DNA from: Taenia hydatigena
Taxonomy: Eukaryota; Platyhelminthes; Cestoda; Cyclophyllidea; Taeniidae
Length of the DNA stretch: 64,000 nucleotides
Assembly (NCBI GenBank): GCA_036345935.2
Contig: JADWOT020000001.1
Coordinates: 36,590,825 to 36,654,824 of the forward strand
Direction: 5' to 3'
Part shown: positions 47,901 to 61,435 of the stretch, piece after piece
Numbering within the stretch: the first letter of the stretch is position 1
How the letters are laid out: every line of letters begins with the position of its first letter
The notes under the pieces: generated by a model
Told to the model about the DNA's origin: nothing
Database searches by the model: none
Seen by the model: the letters and a program-made list of their open reading frames with translations, nothing else
Translations under genes and position numbers: made by a program

Positions 47901-50238
47901 CTTGGGTTAATTGAGTTAATGGCTGCGTGCGGAGGTGCCAATGATGAAAAAAGAAAACTTGAAAAACGTGTTACCAATTGGAGTAAATTTCACGACACTG
48001 CGTAGCAGGGCGAAGGATATTTTAAGAGCAAAGCACTACAACTACAAGAACGAAAATGCAAGTTGGTTGCAAAATAAGTCGACTCAAGTGAGGTAGTACT
48101 TCTCATTCTTGACTTTGTGCATTTTCATTCACACTCCGTAGAATGTTTTGACAGCCTTTGGCAAAGTATGCCACTACTAACCAATTAGGGGATCTTTACA
48201 TCCAGCAGCAATAAAACATTCATTAGGCGATGTTACTTGTTAACCCTTTCAAAATGTTGGAATTTAAGTTCTCAATTGTCTTAATTGAAAGTAAAGTGTA
48301 ATTCTCAAATGAGGAGTCAATTAGGAGCCGAGGAATTTAATCAGAGTATTATTTTAATTTGTAGTCTATCGAAAAAATGAATTACAAGGTGGCTGTATTT
48401 TCCAAAACTCGATTTTAACAAATCTGGTTTCTAAGGTTTTTAAGTTGCACGGACTCTTTTGGCATAGCGATCATGAGAGATCTGCTCCAGCCAGTGTATG
48501 TGTTTTGACATCTGACATCTGCCCCTAAACCTAGTCATATGAGTGGCTGAATATGGTCAATTTCCAAGGGGACTTTATCGGGAGCATGATGAACTGATCG
48601 TAGGACTGGGACACAAAATTCTTCTTGGCAAATGCGATTTTAAGCTGAGATTGTATGCTCTGCTCTGACAACTAAACGATTGAAAGGGTGACAGATGTGT
48701 GTGGCAGCCCATGCCTTAGCCATGATGAGAAACGCCATCGTTAAATATTTATTTCTCGTAGGCAAAACCGTAAGTTCAAATTGCAGCAGGTAAAGTGTCT
48801 TGAGGTTGCATAAACAAGTGAGCAAATATCGCTTCACTTTAATACCTTTTGCAGTTGCTTATTGAGAAAAGTTAAGGAAAAATGCTGCAGCATAGAGACC
48901 CGGTTTTCTGCGTGTAGTTATTACCTGACATGGTGCTTCTGCCTTTAATGGCAATTGCTATGCACCAAGTGGACGCGCTCCCGAAGGTGCTAATAAGAAC
49001 TCCTACAACAAGACTGTGCTCTAACAACTTTTTTAATGTTTGTCTGGAATCGCCTTTTGTTTATGATGTGATTTTGGTAGCCGGTTCAGCATCAAGTGTA
49101 AATCACTTCGGTTTAGATGGGGCATTCAGAAAAGGGGTGTGAAGGGATTAGTCTAGGGATATCCACAACTCTGAGAAACTTTTGTGCTCCAATTTTCTGG
49201 AAGTCACTCATTTCTGGCCTTGCTTTTGAACAATCAAGAACGCCGTCGTGGTCTCACTCGTCCTTTTCTAATTGGTCAATATCACGGCCAGATGGACTTC
49301 AGTTGCAATAATTGTCGCCGTAGGATGAAGACCAATCAAATGCTAAAATGCTCGAGTTGAAACATCCTGTGTCCCAGCCGGCTGACAGTCTCGTACGCTC
49401 GCACCAAATACCCGTATGGAGGTCTTCTTCTCCCGATACATTCTTTGTTCTCAAAAAATGCAAAACGGTTCGATGCTTTTGGCTGGACCTTGACCATTTT
49501 ATAAACATTTATGTTTGGCGCCGGCCATTCGAACAGCATCATAACGAGTCCGCAGTACGCCATCAACTGTCCGATTGGCGACTTTTCAGTTTGTGGGTGT
49601 TGTGGATGCCAATTTTAGTTTCTCAGTATTTTTAGTGTTGTTTAAGTGCTCGAAAGGAAATAATATTCACTAAGGCATTACTACTATTTATCGTGCATTC
49701 TAATTTTTAATTTTTTAAGACCAACCACGGCAAACATTAAAATTCAGGTTTTGTTTGTTAATCATTTCATTGCAGTAGCTAGCTTACTTTCAAATAAGCA
49801 TTGCCACATGCCTAGTTTGCCTTTTCATGTGTGCTTCAAGTGTAAAGTGTTAAGTGGATTTTTGCTCTGATCCCACACGTCTGTCAAATGGCAGGAGGTT
49901 GACGAGATTGGATAACAACGTGGATACCGACACAAGCTAGCCATAAAAACGCTGTTGAAATACAAAGAGCACGTGACATAGCCAAGTTGAAAGATAAATC
50001 AAGAAGGCCAACTGCAGTCTCGAACAGCGGTGATGGACTGCGAGAACACCCAACAATCAATCTATCAGAAATCGCATTTGTCTTTGCTTTTGTGTCCCAA
50101 GTATAAGTGTGAGCCTGTCACTCCTGTATCCGGACCCGTTTGAACACACCAGACATCCGTCGTGAGGATCAAGCTGAGCAGCCTTTCAAGTGTGTTTCGG
50201 TGCACACTTTGTCGGCTTTGCACAGCATCTACAACACT
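44966..50238. other. Gene-poor stretch
   Basis: No gene is supported. A (CCAT)n microsatellite lies at 45304-45330. Frames at 46595-46812, 48930-49142 and 49336-49635 show no domain. The last is open on both strands over about 230 bp, so its coding strand, if any, cannot be told. Confidence 0.45.
45304..45330. repeat. (CCAT)n microsatellite
   Basis: About 6.5 tandem TCCA/CCAT units next to AT-rich DNA. Confidence 0.95.
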
Positions 50239-51074
50239 TTAACAGACCCTTCCATTTGGTGAATATCCTTGCAACAGACTAATCCCGGAATCTGCGGTAA
50301 GGTTCAGTGGAGCTGAAGAAGATAGCACTTTCATGGTGATGTCTAATGAGTAAGAATATTCACATTCTTTGGCAAGAAAGTTGAAGACTCCCTCTCTCCA
50401 GTCGGTTCCTCTTGTAACCAAATTGAATCCTTGTTAGTGGTCGCAGTGCTTCACTTGCATAATGCCCGCTCCTCCACTACGTGCAGTCGTGAAATCTACC
50501 TGGATCAGCCATACCACTTGCGCTTCTGCAATTACCCGTTTCCGCGAATATTTGGTGCCAAAGTGTACCGATAGTGCCGCAAAAGTAAATGGCTGCTCTA
50601 GCTCTACGTGTATGTTTGTCATGGGCTCAGACTTTCAGGTAGTATAGCTCGCCAAGTTCTTCCCTAAAACCGTAATGAAGAACTTTGCGTGCTATTTAAT
50701 GTTCAGTAGCCACTTTATGTCCCCTATCGGACTGTGCGACAGTCCCACACACTGTTTCGCCTTTGAGCGATACCCCGCCCTAACTAAATACGCGATGATG
50801 TCCAAATTCTTGGCATTCTATATGATGATGCTTTCTGATGTGCTATGAGAACCAAGCAGCAAGGAAGAATAGATGCGAAACACTAGCCCTTTGAAACCAC
50901 TCTTGAGCAGTGTAGAGCCAATATATTCCCGTAACTTTTGCACAATAGCGAACGCCCGCTTCCGTTAATGATGGTTTTGCATTCACCGTTGTCACAGGAC
51001 TCACAAAATTGCCCATCACCGCATAAAGAGTCCTTGAAACCATCTGCGTGCGTAGACATTCTCAAGTTGTGCAC
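50239..51074 (-). CDS. Possible laminin N-terminal-like exons
   Basis: Three minus-strand open segments, in order: about 51074-50880 (CGDGQFCESCDNGEC), 50631-50500 (acceptor and CAG|GTAGAT donor; NIHVELEQPFTFAALSVHFG) and 50429-50239 (TDWREGVFNFLAKECEYSYS). The order loosely recalls the laminin/netrin N-terminal domain: an early Cys-rich stretch, a beta strand ending in LxFG, then a W...F.A..C motif. Expected residues between the first two segments are missing and no downstream EGF-like modules are seen. It could be a fragment, a pseudogene or a coincidence. Confidence 0.25.
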
Positions 51075-51505
51075 CGGCTACCGCAAACAATATGTGCGCC
51101 GCAAAAACCCGACTTCACTTTAACGTCACCTTACGTATTGCTTATAGTAAAAACGCATTCCTTCGGTCCCAATGCTAATGATCACGCGTCTTGAAATTGT
51201 AAAATGGTGAATTTAAGAATCGGTAATAATTCCACACTACTACCGGTTCTGTCTAGTAAATCAAATGTCCTTGGAGTTTGGCATCAAAAGCATCGGGATA
51301 GGGCGAGAGCTGGTGAAACTCTTGCACAAACTCTATCGAAGAACAGCATTTCATAGTGTGAAACTAAACCTCAATGACGCAGTACAGTCTACACCGAAAG
51401 CCATTTGAGAAAGCCAAGAAAAAAGAAAATGTATCCAATGGAACGCTAGCTCTCTAAAAAAAATATTCACACTACGAAATCTATACAAAAATGCGCAAAC
51501 TAGTT

Positions 51506-54500
51506 TCATTCATCGACTTCAATAAAATTAGTAAAATCCTCAGCCTCTATCTTCCTCGCTTCCATGTCCTCCGCTTCGTCCTCTGCACCGAAGCCGATGA
51601 GACCCGAGCCGACGCCGAAAACACCGAGCACAATGAAGGCGAGGACGCCGAAGACGAGACCATCCCGGAAGGGTACAAGACACGTCGGCAAGACTGTGGG
51701 TACGGGGTGAAACACGGAAAAGAGAGAGGAGAACCATCCGCCACCACTACCACCAACCTTCTCATCCACCTCCATCTGCGCGTTCGCCGCTGCAGACGAA
51801 AAATGCTATTAGTTCGTTACCTAAAGAGAGTTTTAGGTTTGTTTAGCCACACAGGTTCTTCGACAACTGCATATTGATGCCACTTCTGTACGCAGGCCAC
51901 CGTATAATATTGGCAAATTTCTGTCCTAAACACTGTGAACACGTAAAATCCACAAGGGAGTCCCTAACGCCAGAATTGGTAGCCGTGGTATGCGAAATCA
52001 GTCCAAGAGGATGAATTTCTTAATTTTATTGAATGGCTATCAAAAATAAGTCATATGAGAACAAATCGTGGGAACGGCAGAGTCTGGAGTGATTCACAAC
52101 AGAAGAGCCGTCAGTCACGTACACTTTTGGCAACCCCTCCAATTGGGACTCTGTCACTAATGTAATAAACTGAAGAAATTACACATTTGAAAGCTAACAT
52201 CGTAAAACTGCTACAACATTTACATGAATGTGTGAATAAGAAGAGCAAATGCTATACTCTTCATATTTCTATAGGAAGCACGTGTCCATTATTTGCCCTG
52301 TAAAGCCATGTTAGAGAACGCCGGCAGCACTGAAACGTTAAGCATGAAATTGAGTAAGCACTTGAAGAGCCAATATACCCGTGTCTTGCTTCCGGTTTTC
52401 TGGTTTATTATAAAATCGCATCACCATTACTTCAAAAGCAGCCCTTGTAAAGCCATTTACCTAAGATAAAGCCCGTTAATTTCAATAATCAAGTGTTCGC
52501 ACGGTCGTTTTAGTAAACGTTTTTTTTACCTCGAAAATGGATTTATCGCATAAGAGGTTGAGATTAGTTAAAGTTTGAACTAACCTTAGGGATGCAAATT
52601 GAATAATATTATTCGCAATATTTATGGGTAATGTAGTTCACTAAGGCCGATGAACGGGCAAAGCGATAAGGGAGAATTCTTGGGATTAAGCGATTAAAAA
52701 TGGAGCTTTTTCCACCTACTAGGTGAGAGCTCATTTCCTTACCAACACCACTTTTTTAAGCACTGAACCACTTATCGGAGAATTTTTAAAAGCATTTAGA
52801 CCAATCCAACGAAATGTAAGCTTAACTTCAAGGTAGTCGGTGTTATTTACCAAATTTGAGAAAATTGCAAACGTACAATTCGGAGCGATTACAATTCTAG
52901 AAATAGTAGATGAACGGAATAAAAAAGACTGCAACTTCCGTTCAGACGATAAAAGTGGTTCTTTTTCATTAAGTACGGGTCCCTTATTAGGTTAAAAAAC
53001 CACTCAAACTATCCGATAGTGGCACGATTTTAAAAGAGCCTAATCGAATTCACCGAGTAAACGTCCAAGGCGATGAGCGAGTAGAAAACTTCGATCTTAT
53101 CGGCTGTTCAAACTACAGATAGGAACCGTGCTACGTTTGCCGGCTATCGAACCACTCAACGGCGGACTGTTTGAAGCATGTGAGAAACGAAAACATCATA
53201 TGATGACACAGTGGACGCAGAGGACCAAATTACACTCACAGGAGCGTATTGTGCTTATCGCAGCTGGGAAGCAGAGGCGTTGCACTCGACAGCAAAGGTG
53301 GAGGAGATTTTCGCACTGATAGATGTGGCTGATGAGGCGGTGGCAGATTTTGGACTCCTGTTGGCGGCAAATACGGTCGTAGTTCAGCAGCGGCCACAGA
53401 CGCCCAAACACGTAGGCGTCGATGGCCGAGGGTCTAAGAACGTAAAGAGAGGATAAAACTTTCGTTGCTAACATTTCAGTTTGAAATCTTCCCAACTAAG
53501 CCAGCAAATGATGAGCTCCAATTTCGTCTCAATGTTAGCATCGAAAATAACACTGCAGAACCATGCGTGAAAACACATTACGACCCCAGTTCAGCACTTG
53601 ACAAAGTAGGCCCTCAGTATCCATAGACTTTATCAGCTGTTGTAGTGGCATGGAATCCACCCCATTTAATTTCTACTAGCAGCTTACCAGCTCTTTGGTG
53701 CCATTGAAGTTGTAAATAGATCACAGAAAAATCGTGTGGTACATGAAGAGTCTACTTAGGCGGCACTCCATGCAAAACTTTTTCACGATTGCAGGTTTCA
53801 ATCTGGAAGCGATATTTCAATTTTCAGCTGGGGATCTGATCGATAATGAAGGTTCGTAACAAAAGAGTGAGTTAAGGATTTTGTGCTAGTTTACACAGAC
53901 TCACAAAGCGTTGGGAAAGTGAGATAAATAACTGCCAATTACGCAATTTATCAAGTCAAAGTTGCCAGTCCCAACACGCAAAGTAATAATTGGAATGCTC
54001 TGTAAGGAAAACGTATTCGAAGAACGAAGAACCAAGATTCGCAAAGAATAAACTAACCTATCTCCAAGGAAGAAGTTCTTGTCGCCCAGAATGTAGGAAA
54101 GGGCAGTGAGACAGCGTATGGCACCTTCGTAGAGCTAAACATGCATTAAAAGTCAGTGAAACTATGGCTTCTCAACAAGCAAGAGGAAAAGGCAACAAAC
54201 CCACTGTTACTTCAACATCTCTGTAACGACTTTTCGTGTCGCGATTAGTACAGAGAGTCAACTGAGAAAATTCAGAAGATTCTATCAACTTATTCCGCCA
54301 GCGTCGAGGGTACCAAAGACCTTGAAGGTATGAAAGGTTGGAACGGTAGAGAAGTGACGTGTATGAACGATAAACATTAGCGTCAGCCCAAATGAGCCAA
54401 CGACAGGCCGGTGTAACGCGTCTTTCCACCGAGGTGACGAGGGATTCGAGACGAGCCAACTCCTCGTCTGAGAGCTCGTATTCCAGTCCGTAATTCTAAA

Positions 54501-54772
54501 AAACTGTGCAAATCACAACCACTTACCTCTTTGCGCAAGTAGTCAATTATTTTGGAAACATCTGTGATCACATTACTGCCATGAATCAAGAGTGGAGTGT
54601 TGAAAAAGTTCGATTTATCCGAATCTCGGCAAGAGTTCAAATTGATTGGACATCCTCCGAGTCGGAGATAGGTCTAAAGCACTTAAGATGACAACCGAAT
54701 TACGATAACGACAAGACAGTCACTATCAAACGACTCAATACCGCCGCTGGAGGGCCAAACATAAAGATCCAT
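51506..54772 (-). CDS. MTX1: Metaxin (mitochondrial outer-membrane import/assembly)
   Basis: Metaxins sit on the cytosolic face of the mitochondrial outer membrane and work with the SAM complex in beta-barrel assembly. Six exons fit in phase: 54710-54772, 54527-54673, 54211-54495, 54058-54134, 53240-53433 and 51506-51789. They give about 349 residues, near the usual family length. Diagnostic stretches are MDLYVWPSSGGIESFDSDCL at the start, VITDVSKIIDYLRKE at the end of the thioredoxin-like part, GDKNFFLGDRPSAIDAYVFG in the GST-C-like part, and a C-terminal hydrophobic anchor (GLVFGVLAFIVLGVFGVGSG). An unusually acidic 35-residue tail follows the anchor. The first two introns are 36 and 31 nt. 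The last exon is far more GC-rich than its surroundings. MTX1-type is favoured over MTX2 because of the C-terminal anchor. Confidence 0.86.
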
Positions 54773-55489
54773 CCAGTTAACTCGAGGTAATGGCAGACCA
54801 CACTACGATCAATGGCAAAAAGGGCTAGTGGCGCGTCAAAAAGAGCAGTCAGAACATTTAAGAGTATCATGGCAACTATGGCAATTACAATTGCCGATTA
54901 CTATTAATTTTGCAAAAATTAATTAATCCAAATATTAAATGTGTTAAGCAATGCTGGAGTTACAAAATACAACTAACTTGAATTTTGGTTAATAACGCAA
55001 CCCAAAAAGGTCGGTCATTAAAAGTTAACAAAACTTATTTAATTCAAAAATAAAATACAATATACAATAAGTGTGCAAAACCTCCAGTGAATTTAGTACT
55101 ACAGACCAATTAAAGGCACTTGCGAGAGTTTTATCATCTCCAACCAGACTCTCACTTATCCTGAAAGGAAAATCCTATCAACGATGCCAGACCGTTTGGT
55201 TTTTTCTAGGAGTTAAGTACTAAGTTCTATTTATATAAATCCGTAAGCCTTAGTTTGGTTCCCAACAATTCAAGGTGCATCACAAATCTCATCAAGTTCT
55301 ATTTTTCAAGTTATAATAGACAGATCGCTGTTTACTACTTTGATTAAGTCAACAGCTTTCCGAATAATTCTTTAAGCGCATGATGAGGTTGCTATCTGAA
55401 GGCATCAGTTTCAAAATACTGCGTCTCCCCGAAAATTGGTAAACGGATGTTCCGCAGGGATGACCTCAAAATTATAGCGTGACAAACTC
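54773..55489. promoter_or_regulatory. Shared upstream region of metaxin and MAPK15
   Basis: The two genes diverge from this 717-bp AT-rich interval, so both promoters must lie in it or overlap the genes. No TATA box in a clear position was found for either gene. Confidence 0.45.
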
Positions 55490-58400
55490 ATGGAAAAAAT
55501 GAAGCCCAACGTTGAAGGTCAAGTGTTGAAGCACTTTGAAATCACGAAAAGACTGGGGAAAGGTGTAGGTACACTTTTATAGCGCTTATGCCTATCCAAG
55601 GTGGTTCATTTCAAAAGCATAGCTGCTTAATTCGTTTGCGTTTGCATATTTTTTTCTGTTTTCGCACGATATTTGGTTTTGCCTTGCTTTGGTGGGAATT
55701 ATTTTGTCTGCTTGTCTAGGGAAGTGATCTGTTGTTTTTGGTAAATTTATTCAAACTCTAAACATATCACATCGCTGAGGAATTTTACACCATAGTATTC
55801 TCCTTACCAAATATTTTGTCGATAACTGTTTCGTCGACTCTATTCAAACTGTAGGCCTATGGAATAGTTTGGAAGGCTATTTCTAAGACAACAAACGACA
55901 CTGTTGCTCTAAAGAAAATCTTCGATGCATTTTGTAACAAAACCGACGCCCAAGTAAACATAGCCTTTCCGCGAATATGATCTTTAAGAGAACATTTCGT
56001 GAAGTATTCTTTCTTAAAGAACTTGGTAACCACCCAAATATTGTGAGACTGCACGGCATTTTTAAGGCGAAGAACAGAAAGGATATTTATCTTGTGTTTG
56101 AATATATGGGTAAGTTACTGATTTTGTCGCCTTCATGCAGCTGAAGAAACGGATCTTCACAAAGTAATCAAGCGCGGGAATATTCTTCATTCAATACACA
56201 AGCAATTTATAATGTACCAACTTCTTACAGCAGTTAATTACCTACATTCAGCTGAGGTCATTCATCGAGATCTGAAAGTGAGTTATTTGGATTTTTCTTT
56301 TGTGGCAGTAGCAAAAGTACCAATATGTTATGCAACCCCAGTAATGGTTCTTACAATGCCGTTTATCTTCAGAATCCAACAAAATCATTGTTACGAGCTA
56401 GGTATGTTATCATATTCTAATAAACTGACAAATTGTGGAAGAATTTTGGCAATTTCAAACTGTGTTTTGTCACTATCTCTTACAGATCTCGTAGTTTTAG
56501 TATCTTTTGATGCTACAATCAAATGCGAATGTGCCTACTGATACTGGTGACAGTTATCCGCTTAGATTTATTTTTAGTTTTCACGAGTTTTACCGCATGG
56601 ATGGCTTTGAACAAACACATTCATCAAGAGTATACTAATGTCGCATCATATTTTGTTTCCGTTTTCTAGAAACTCGGCATCATTGTTAGATATGAAGCTC
56701 TTATAGTTTATCTTCTTTTTAGTACTTATAGTGCTCATAACTTTGCCATATATTTGTTCACTGTTCTCTTTTTCTGTTCGCCTGAATAACTGTTCCGTTC
56801 CAGAAATTGGCATTAATGTTTCGCGCATCTCCTAGTTTCCGTGTTTGAGGTGGCTGTCATCTTAACATTATTGTTTTCATTTCCAAACCTCAGGGGTGCG
56901 AGCACAATTAAATTGGCGTTTGGTATAGATCTGGGAATACTTACTGAAGCATTGTATACCTTTCTTCACTTTGAAAATTGAGTTTTAGCGCAAGCGCTAT
57001 TTGAGCTCAGTTGATGCAGCATGTTGCAGTCAGTCAATTAGAATTCTAAAATTGACCAATTTCGTTATTAGGGAATTCTCAGCGTCAATATTAATAAAAT
57101 TTTACATCATTTTTCCATCATCTTATCTTAGTCTGACAATTAACTGCATTCTATAATTTTCAGAAGGTATGTCGTGTCATATTTTGTAGTTATTAGTCAG
57201 AGGTGTTATTTGAGTGAATCGCTTACGGCAAAGTGCGCAGTATCACAACCCCAAGGTCTTTTTTAATTTAAGTTTCTGTCAGATGAATGCTTTCGTCCAT
57301 AGCTACGCCGCAAGTGTGTGCAAGGATGGGTGAGCTATTAGCAGAAGCTACATGAATGGAACATTGTGGTCAATCTTTTTTGCATCTAAACTAAATCACC
57401 CCCTCAAATATCTATTTTCAGGCTCAAAACCGAGAGTATTGCATTATCTCTTCTGTAAGGAGTCTCAGTACATTCATCTATGTACAGTAATTGCCAAAAC
57501 ATCATTTTTTATTCTCTACTGACAGCCCTCGAATGTGCTGATTGACTCTGCCTGTCGCGTAAAGCTCTGCGATTTTGGACTGGCACGCTCGCTAGCCACT
57601 CTAAAGAAGCAGACGCTTCGAAGCGGTGACGGGCTGCTGATAAAGGAGGTGAGGGCGGAAGCTCCATTGACGGAGTATGTGGCTACCCGATGGTACAGGG
57701 CACCGGAAATCCTCCTTGCTTCTGGTTACTACACCAAGGGTGTGGACCTCTGGTCCCTTGGCTGCATTCTCGGAGAAATGCTTCTTGGAAAACCTCTCTT
57801 TCCTGGTGGCTCCGCTCTTGATCAACTAGAGCGTATCATCGCAACAATGCCCTATCCACTTTCCCAACAAGGTAGGCGCCAATGAGGATGTCCTCCCTCC
57901 CAATCGCTTCCCATTAATGTGGAGGTGATTTGTTTGTTTTTCTTATCACTTAGATGCAACATGCATTAGAAGTCCATATAGTGCTCGTATTCTTTCACAA
58001 GCAAGCCTCAAGTAAGTAGCTTGGTATTTTGAGCGACAATTTTGCGAACCGAAAGGTGATGTGGTTTGCTGTTTCCGCATTGCGTGCATTAGACATCGTA
58101 AGCCCGTAACGGCGATGCTCCCAGCCACGGTAGATAGAAACGGCGTTGAACTGATGAGCCGCCTGTTGCAATTCAACCCATTGAAAAGAGCTACAATTTA
58201 TGAAGCCCTCAATCATACCTACGTACGAAGGTGAGTGTTACTTACAGCTCTCGCCTCTTCTACAGAGATATTACGTGTACGTAAGAGTTGGTGGATATGT
58301 GACAAGAGTTCTGTAAACATAACGCATGCAATTGAAACAAAGGTCATTGTGCCACAAAGTTCTGCTTTTACTTATTTTAATAATTTTTCTTGGTGCTCCC

Positions 58401-61400
58401 CGCGGTCACTTCCTCCCGGGGCATCAAAACGTCATTACCTGAACATTGATTTTCCTCCAAAGATGAGAATGATTTTAATCTCACTCTCAGTGATATATCA
58501 GGTTGGTTTCAATCAATCCACGCTTTTATCCTCTTCAAAAATGCCATTGCAGTAAATAACCGACTTTGTACTTCTCCAGGCAAGTTGATGCTCTTAGGTA
58601 CATTTACTTGATTAATTAAGCTTTTTATACGTGATTTTGCTGCTGTTTTCCATTCCCAACATTAATCAGCTAAATGAAAGATAAAGAACATATTCTTTGT
58701 TCGCCTAATTGGCACAGAACCGTCTTGATTGTGCATGTTCATGTAGATTAATTATGATGGTTTTTGAATAGTTCAGGTGTGCTATTGCTTCAGTTGTATT
58801 TTGCTTACCGGGGCAATTGTCGTATTAAAACGTGGACTTGACTGCTCTCCTGTCGTGAAATCGGAAGATTTGTCCTTTGGGCCAAGTTTGCCTATCACTA
58901 CTGTGAACTCCCTACTATTTGAGTTAAATAATAGATGAGCGAGTAGAAACAATCGGTAATTACAGATAATACATGAACGATTTGAGCGAACCTCACGATT
59001 GAAAACAGGAATTAATCATTCATTGGAAGGAATGACTGAAGTAAAAACATTCTTAAACTTCTTAGCAGAAAAAGTGCATTTACTTGTCATTTATTATTGG
59101 AATGGTTTCTCCTCTAATTGAAGGAAACGTTACCATGGATTCCCGAATTAAGCAGTTCTGCTGATGAATAGCAAAATGTAAAGACTGTCTGCTATCTATG
59201 CTGAAATCCGTTTCGGTTTCGTCACTTTCAACTTTGCTTTCTTTGTTGTTATTCAAAGTATAAAGCAGCCAATTCCCTTTTCAATCGTGTACTAGAACCC
59301 AAGTTCCTTCAGCAATAGAGTAATTATTTATCGCCTTCAAAGTTAGGTAAATTTATTCACGGTTGAGAAAGTTAACACAGACCTTTCGCAAATTGGACTA
59401 TCGGAAACTGGATAATCGAGAGTTCACAGTATGCATGAATTATTTCAGATTGACTTAAGAGATTGACCACGAAAATTGATGCTTCGTCGCACTGTTGATT
59501 TAACAGTAAATATAATTGGCTTACCCATCCTAGGTTCCGTAGTGCTAATGAACAATTACTGACAATGTCAAAGCCTTTGCAACCTCCAGTTGATGACAAC
59601 GTGCAATTATCCGTACGGGAATATCGTAAACGCCTCTTCCAGGTACACATTTTGTTCATAGTTGTTGAGTTCATCCAATTTCACCTACTTTGGCGCCTTA
59701 AGGTATGACTCGTCGAGTCGTGGGAATATCTGTCAGGGTTTCTTTTTATCTGCAGACACTTGTAGCCCTAAAAAAAGATGTATTTTAAACAGATAAATGC
59801 CATCCACTTTTAAAAAGTATACGGGATTGGTCAGCTAAAAAGGCTTTGTTTTTTTTTTGAATTTTATTTCGTTCAGATGAATTTCGAACCTTACTACCGA
59901 AGCGAATGCTTAGAGGACAAAGAGGTGCACTTACTATTATTAGTGATTCCTTATTGCAGTTGCGATGGCTCAGTTCTCTACCTTTTTTTGCAAAGCTCCC
60001 ATTGTGTACAATTCTTCTTAGAAAGGCATAAACATAGTTCACTTTTTTGAAAATAAGGTGCGAGGCTATGCTAAATTGACCCACATGCTACGATTAGTGA
60101 ACGCCTATGTATGGTAGCTTTTGAGCTGTAGAGTAGGGTCAATAGTTTCCCACCTGCCTCTTTCTAGATGGCCGCTGAACATATGAACAGATCAAAGTCA
60201 AATGCACAGACGAATGAATTTTTATGTTACAATGAAAAATGTTCGTCAGAATTAGCACCGATTTCCCATCACTATGCAGCTCAACAGTCATCATCCACTA
60301 AAAAATTCGAAAGCATAATGAAGTAAGTTCAATTTGGACACTTCAAGTCATGCCACTTCGTGCAAGATTGGCTATCCAGTCAGATAAGCATATAATTCTG
60401 AGTAGGTATCCTCACTGGCCCAAGAAGTTATAATAAAACCCTTATCGGCAGTCAAATTACATTTTGGAAGTTAGTCCGATATTCGTAGATCGCATTGTGA
60501 TCACTAATTTCCCGTGTTATTTCCCGTCATAGCATCTCCCTCAACTGACAGCATAATATTTTTGCTGTTTCAGTAAACATTTCAGAAAACATTTGATTTT
60601 TCATTTTCTTTTGCATTAGATTTGAATCCACCATCACTAGAGCGAATAAGGCGATTGTGGAGGTCAATCTAGGTGATGCATCATCGAATCTTGTTCCAAC
60701 AACGTCCACAGCCACTCCGGTGTACGCGTTTGATTCAAGTCACACTGTCACGAATCAGGTGGGTTCTTGACACGTTTCTATGGCGTCGCGAACACATGGG
60801 TCACTGTGTCGAATATTCACACTTTGGCTTCCGCCTTTTGTAGTATTTGGGGCATTCGCCTCCTTCCATTGGTGCTGCAAATCATTTGAAGCGTCCGTTT
60901 ATTCACAATGAGGCACGAGTGCCCACCAATAATACATCGCGTTTAAAAAGCGGTAAGCTTTAAACCAAACTACTTCACTATTATTTTGTAAAATTAATCA
61001 ATGGAGACGTTTTTCAAGTGTCCTAGTTTAGAAGATTGCTTGAGTTTTTTTGCAGAGGAGCGACGAGACTAAAGGAATGGGCAGGTAGTCACAATGTCAA
61101 GCCGAACTGCCCACAAATTTGCCTACATCATTGAAATGCATATTGTTTTACTATACTTTTAAACTACCCGATGTAAGTTTGACTTATTAAATGCTGCACC
61201 CGGGCTCAGCTGGTCAAGACAAATTGGACGGAAAAACAAGACCAGAAGTGGGAGGGCATCTAAGCACAACTGTACCCCAAGCATTGCAAAAGCCTGCACT
61301 TCCGCGAATCTATCGGTCATTGAGTAGAGGTGCCTTGGCTAAGTACGACCCTTATGTAAGTGCGGCTGTATTTGCTTGTAAACAGAAGAAAGCCAAGCTT

Positions 61401-61430
61401 TTCACAATGGTCGTTCTAGATGAAGATTAG
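55490..61430 (+). CDS. MAPK15: Mitogen-activated protein kinase 15 (ERK7/ERK8)
   Basis: Atypical MAP kinase linked in other animals to cilia and autophagy. Exons: 55490-55564, 55855-55953, 55989-56109, 56147-56277, 57526-57871, 57954-58011, 58093-58230, 59534-59642, 60168-60322, 60620-60758, 60844-60952 and 61210-61430. They join in phase to about 566 residues. Kinase motifs are all present: [32 protein letters not shown] (typical of MAPK15), HRDLKPSNVLID, CDFGLAR, the activation loop [14 protein letters not shown], and YRKRLF at the end of the domain. A Ser/Thr/Asn-rich tail follows. Two introns are 35 and 37 nt. The 3' end is uncertain: a stronger acceptor at 61055 would end the protein at 61072, and a GTAAGT at 61356 could splice on to an in-frame exon at 61608-61835. 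Confidence 0.9.
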
Positions 61431-61435
61431 GAAGT

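Noticed and set aside
51491..51877. Plus-strand 128-codon frame
   Set aside because: Antisense to the last metaxin exon, which fits in phase with five upstream exons.
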